This document shows, piece by piece, positions 27,401 through 33,400 of a stretch of DNA of 64,000 nucleotides (position 1 is its first letter; the number at the start of each line of letters is the position of its first letter). Source of the stretch: Ilex aquifolium (Eukaryota; Streptophyta; Magnoliopsida; Aquifoliales; Aquifoliaceae); NCBI GenBank assembly GCA_951799425.1, contig OX637391.1, positions 19,020,551 through 19,084,550 of the forward strand. Reading direction: 5' to 3'. Both the position numbers and the translations under genes were made by a program. Below the pieces are notes generated by a model. The model saw only the letters and a list, made by a program, of their open reading frames with translations. It was not told where the DNA came from and searched no databases.

Positions 27401-30400
27401 AGCTTTACTGCATACTTGAGAGTGGTGTCGTCTGGGCTGATCAAGACTAGGCCTGCTCCTCCTCCTTCGTTGGTTGAGGAGCCGTCGACGTAGAGTTTCC
27501 AGAGTGATAGAGAAGACCGCTCAGAGGTCTCTGGAGGAGGTAAGGCCATAGGTTGGGCTGCCTGGGTACCAGGCTGGGATTCGGAAGGGGTCTGGGAGCC
27601 TGAGGGAGCTGCCTAGGCGCCAGAGTGAGTCTGGGCGCCCATGGGGGCTTGCTGGACACCAGTCTGGACGCCTGAGGGTGGCTGGGCGCCAGGAGGGTGC
27701 TGGGCGCCGGAGGGAGCTGCCTGGGCGCCTGAGGGTGGCTAGGCGCCCAAGGAGGCTTGCTGGACGTCTGTCTAGGCGCCTGAGGGAGCTTCTTGGGCGC
27801 TAGAAGGGGTCTGCTCCTTTGTTGGTGTAAGCTCGGCAATGAAATCCGCCAACGCTTGTGCTTTGATGGCTGCCCTTGGTTGATACTGGATATTAAACTC
27901 TCCGAGTTCCACTGCCCACTTAAGAAGTCTACCGGATACGTCCGGCTTTCCCAAGATCCTTTTGAGAGGTTGATCTGTGATGACAACTATGTTATGACTC
28001 TGAAAGTAATGCCGCAATCATCTTGCTGTCATGATCAGGGCGAGTGCTAACTTTTCTAGCTCCGAATACCTCATCTCTGCCCCTCGGTATGCCATGCTCA
28101 CGTAATAAATAGGTTTCTGTGTTCCATTATCGTTTCTGACGAGCACTGAGCTTACTACTCATGAGGAAGCAGAAAGGTATAGATGGAGGGCTTCTTCTGG
28201 AGTGGCATGTGACAGAAGGGGGGGTGTAGCCAGGTAGGCTTTGAGCCTTCGGAAGGCCTCCTCTGCCTCAGGTCCCCACTCGAAAGCCTTTCGGAGAATT
28301 TTGAAGAAAGGGAGGCATTTGTCTGCGGACTTGGAGACGAACCTATTAAGTGCTGCGATTCTCCCATTGAGGCGCTGGAGCTCCTTGGTTGAGGAAGGTG
28401 ACTTCATGTCGAGGATGGCCTTGATCTTGTCGGGGTTCGCCTCAATTCCCCTCCGATTGACCATAAACCCAAGAATTTTCCTGACCCCACGCCAAAGGCG
28501 CATTTTTCAGGATTGAGCTTCATATGATAGGACTTCATGACATTGAAAGTTTCTTGGAGGTGACTGATGTGGTCCGTTGCCTTTAGACTTTTCACCAACA
28601 TGTCATCAACGTAGACCTCCATCGTTCGCCAAATCTGGGATTGGAACATTCTATTTACCAGCCGTTGGTAGGTTGCCTCTGCATTCTTCAACCCGAAGGG
28701 CATGACCCTGTAGCAGTAGGTCCCCTTTGGAGTGATGAATGATGTCTTCTCCTGGTCTGGGGGATGCATGTTGATCTGGTTGTATCCAGAATATGCATCC
28801 AAGAATGTGAGTAGTTCATGCCCTGCTGTGGCGTCAATGAGGAGATCAATTCGCGGTAGGGGATAACTGTTTTTTGGGCACGCCTTGTTGAGCTCTGTAA
28901 AGTCAACGCAGAGGCGCTACTTCCCGTTGGTCTTGGTCACCATTACCACATTGGAAAACCATTCAGGATATGTTACTTCTCTGACCGCCCCATTATCTAT
29001 CAGCTTTCCAACCTCTTTGTCCATAGCTTGGGCCCTTTCAGTGGAGGCGCCCCTTAGCTTTTGGCGGACAGGTTTGTGACGAGAGTCGACATTGAGGCGG
29101 TGGGTGGCGACCTCAGGGTCAATTCCCTCAAGGTCTGCATGTGACCATGCAAAAATGTCCATGTTACTTCTGAGAAAGTCTCTTAGTTGGCGAATCAGAT
29201 CTTTAGAGAGAGAAGAGCCAATGTACACCTTCTTGTCTGGGTGTTCCTCATCTAAGGCTACCGGGGTGAGATCCTCGACTGGTTCTCCTCTTTCTATCAT
29301 GGTGTCGTCCCTTGGGTCCAGGACCTCCACTTGCAACGCCTCCTGTGGTTTCCTGGTTTTCATTGAGGAGACATAGCATTCCCTTGCTGCTACCTGGTCT
29401 CCTCTGACCTCTTCGACTCCATTTGGGGTTGGAAATCGGAGGATGAGGTGATAGGTGGAGGGCACCGCTCTTAATGTGTTGAGAGCAGGTCGTCCCAGTA
29501 TGATGTTGTAGGCAGATGGACAGTCGATTACCAGAAAATTGACCATGACCGTAGAGCTTCGGGGTGCAGCGCCGGCAGTGACCGGTAGGGTGATGGACCC
29601 TAGTGGATACACCTTCTCCCCTGAGAACCCAATGAGGGGTGATCTTAGGGGTTGGAGTCTCTCCCTGCCCAGATTGAGCTTGTCATAAGCTTCTGCGAAT
29701 AGGATGTCCGCAGAGCTGCCACTGTCCACTAGGATCCTTCGTACCTGGAAGTTGGCAACAGTCATGGTGAGCACCAGAGGGTCGTCATGGGGGTGCTGGA
29801 TTCCTTCTAAGTCCTTGTCTGAGAAGGAGATGACTTCGTTGTTGCCATGCTTGGGCGCCTTGGGTGGGCGCTCATCATCAAGGTGCCTAGCTTTCCTGGC
29901 ATGAGCCTTCATGGCAGAGAGGGATTCTCCTCCTCCTGCAAGCCCTCCAGAAATGGTGTGAATCTCTCCAATGGGATGTGGATCTTCCTGATTGTGGGGT
30001 GGAGGTGGTGCTTGTCCTCTTCCGGCAACATACTGGCGAAGGTGTCCACGTTGAATGAGGTCCTCAATTTGCCTTTTGATGTCATAACAGTCATCGGTGT
30101 CGTGGCCATGGTCACGATGGAAGCGACAGTACTTGCTTGGGTTCCTGCGGTTTGGGGGAGACTTCATCCTCCCAGGCCACTTTACTGCGGGGTCATCCTG
30201 GATCTGGAACAGGATGTGCCCGACAACGGCGTTGAGGGGAGTGAAGGCTTGTCAGTCCCTCTGAGGAGCAGGACCGAGTCGGTCCTTGACAGGTACCCTC
30301 TTTGTCCTATTGTGTTTGTTACTGGTCTCCTTCTTGTCGTCTCTGTCTCTTTCCTTTCTCTTCTCCCCTGTTCTGGACGACTCACCTCGTCTGGCCCTCG

Positions 30401-33400
30401 TGATGTCCTCTGCGTTCATGTACTTTTGGACTTTGGCTAGTAGCTCTGGCATGCTCCTTGGTGGTCGCTTCATCGCCGAGAATAGGAAGCTTGACGAGCG
30501 GAGGCCTCCCAAGAAAGCAGTCATGGATATCTTGTCATCGGGCTCTTCTACCTGAAGGACCTCCTCGTTAAAACGAGTGAGGTAGCTTCTCAGGCTTTCG
30601 TCCTTGTCTTGCTTTATGCTAAGCAGGTGAGTAACGGGCTTCTGGTGGCGGCGCCCTCCAATGAAGTGCGACACGAAGGACCTGCTCAACTCAGCAAAGG
30701 AGGCAATTGAGGCTGGAGCGAGCTTGGCAAACCACTGTCGAGCGGATCCCTTCAAGGTGGTTGGGAATGCTCTGCACATGATTTCGTCGGGGACACTGTG
30801 CAGCTGCATTAGAGTTTTGTAAGTCTCTAGATGGTCCAGTGGGTCCTTCTTCCCGTCAAAAGTCTCCACTGATGGCATTTTAAACTTTTGAGGGAGGGGG
30901 TAGTTCGCCACGTCCGGCTTGAAAGGCGTGTCAGTTCGCCTAACAAGATAGTTCACAGTCTCAGGTCCTTACGCCTTCATGGCATTGAAGACGTCACCTA
31001 GCTGATTTTGTACTTCTTTGATCTTCTCGTCCCAGTGATTGGGAGCTCCTCTTGAATTGTCGTGAAAGTGGCTCCGATGCCCCATGCTTTGATTTTCACT
31101 CTCATCCTCATGGAAGGGAGGGTCTCCACCGTGAGGAGCAGGAGCTGGAGGAGGAGGAGGTTGGAGTCCCTCATGGGGAGGTCCCCCATGCTGGGCGCCC
31201 AAATGAGCTCCAAAAGTGGCGCCATGATGGGGTGCCTCCATGTAGGGAGCCTCTTGACGCCCAAGGCGTGGAGCTCCTCTCACTTGAGGTCCAGGTTGTG
31301 CTCCTCCCTGCGCAGCAAGCATTAATTGGAGGATCTGTTGGTTCTGGGCCACAAGCTCTTGCATTGTCTCCAACATCTGTTGCGCACTTGGGACAGGATT
31401 GGCCGATGGAGGAGCAACCTCCTCCTCTTGTGGTGGATTGTCTTCATGTTGGTTCATCAATCGGGTAGTGATCGTCATTGATTCACAGTGTTTAAAAATG
31501 AGAATTTTGTCGATTCCCACAGACGGCGCCAAACTGATGATGCACAAAATTGACTTTGCACACCACTAGTCAAGTAATTTGAAAATTAAGGTAGCAATTA
31601 AAGTAAAAAGTGAGAGGATTTATAGTGGTTCGGTCTATACGACCTACGTCCACTTTGGAATGGCAAAGGGTTGCTGGTATTTTATTGATTCCAGTGAGTA
31701 ATGAGAACGGAGAGTTACAGATTGGAGAGGAAGAAGAGTTTTATGCTCTGTAGGGTGTGATGCCCCCAAGTGTTGGTGGGGCTTACATTTAATAGTCAGT
31801 CCTCAACAAAATGGAGCTACTAAGTGGCCATTATTCAGCTACTCTGGTGGGATTTGCGGATTCTCCTCAACGGGTGTGGCCGTTGAGGAGCTTCCCACAA
31901 GACCGGGTCCACGTTGACTGCTTCCAAGGTGGTAGAGAAGGTAAGGGGTCCTGAGTGCTTTCTGGATCTTGTAGCCAAGCTGAGGTAGTTCCATGATGAA
32001 CTTAATTGGGCTTGGATCTCATTGGGCCTGCTGGGTCTCCATAAGTTTTAGCCTTTAATTGCAACTGGGCTCCAGTATGGTTTTTGGGCCTTTTGGGCTT
32101 GACCCATCTATGCTCATGCTCCAAACCAATCACTTTCTTTTTCCTGAGTCCTTGAAAGACATAAGAAGATAAAGAAAGGGTCACTGAACGTTGTAAAGAC
32201 ACGGTTAATTGACTTACAAATAACAAGTTAGAAGGAAAATGAGGAACAAATAAATCAGATGTTAAAGACATGGATTCACTAGGATGGAGGTCACCAGTCC
32301 CACGTACTGGTCAAAATGAACCATAAGCTAATAGAATTCGAGAGTTAGAAGAACAAAAATTCAAAAATAAGGATGAAATACCAGACATGTGAACACTAGT
32401 TCTTGAATCAATAATCTAAGATGGCGAGGCATATTGAGCTGCTACATGTGCAAAATTATCAATAGTGGCCAAACCGGTAGCTGGAGTAGACAAATGGGGA
32501 GAGAAAGAAGACAACTGTTGGATGAGCTGACTAAACTAAAAAGTAAGCTCAGAATGAGATCTAGAGGTGAATGTAATAGGTGCACCAATTGATGGCTGAG
32601 ATACAGGCGGGTTTGAGTCATATGAAACATGATTAGCATAGGCTGGTCTCCCATGTTTATCCCAACGATAATCTTCAGTATGTCTAATGGTTTCACAATA
32701 AGAACACTTCCACTCGAACTTGGAGACAAGAGTAAGCATTGGCAGCAGATGGAAGTGTCTCACTAGCCTGAATTTGATTTTTAAACACACTATACTTAGA
32801 GTTAAGGCTAGACAAGAGCAAAAAATCTTAAAACTCTTCATGTTGTCGGTGAACCTCCAGACTCTCAGTCAGTGGCTGATAAAGCATTACTTCTTCCCAC
32901 AACTCTTTCAAGGTACCATAATGTTTAACAAGTAATTTATTATCTTGCTTGGTATTGAATATACGCACAAAAAGCTCATAAATTTGAGACACATTGTGTG
33001 TGAGTACATCTACTCAAGAAAATCTCATATCTTCTTAGCAGTATCAAGAAGTTGGACATTGGAAGCTACAAATGGTTCATACTTCATACTCAGCCACAAT
33101 CAACTCATCACTAAGGAATTCTCACTCTAACAGTCTTCAGAATTTTTTGAGTCCTTAGAATGAGGACTTTCATTCAAATACTTGACTTTCTTTTTGGCTC
33201 ATAGAAAAACTTTAATCGCATGTGACCAAGAGTAATAATTGCCTTCAGTTAATTTTATTGAAGTAATTTGTCTCACCGAAACATCCATTGAATGAACCTG
33301 TCTAACTTGATCATCGACTGTAGGTGTCTTTACCTCTTTCGAAGTTGCCATAATAAACTCAAATGGAATAAAAATCAGTAGGAGAGCGAGAGGCCAATAT

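Larger units (their letters stand above)
21760..32109 (-). mobile_element. Ty3/gypsy element of Tat type, 10.35 kb
   Basis: LTRs at 21760-22335 and 31535-32109 (TGATGATGCAC... on +) are flanked by the duplication ATGCT (21755-21759, 32110-32114), which lies in the old copia. The primer site read on - is TTTGGCGCCGTCTGTGGG; GGGGGGCAAA is the purine tract. Gag, protease, reverse transcriptase, two RNase H domains and integrase follow in gypsy order on -. An antisense gene lies between integrase and the 3' LTR. A second plant-type RNase H and an extra gene at this place are marks of the Tat lineage. I count about a dozen LTR differences over 575 bp (about 2%). Pol is broken, about seven or eight interruptions. 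Confidence 0.92.
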
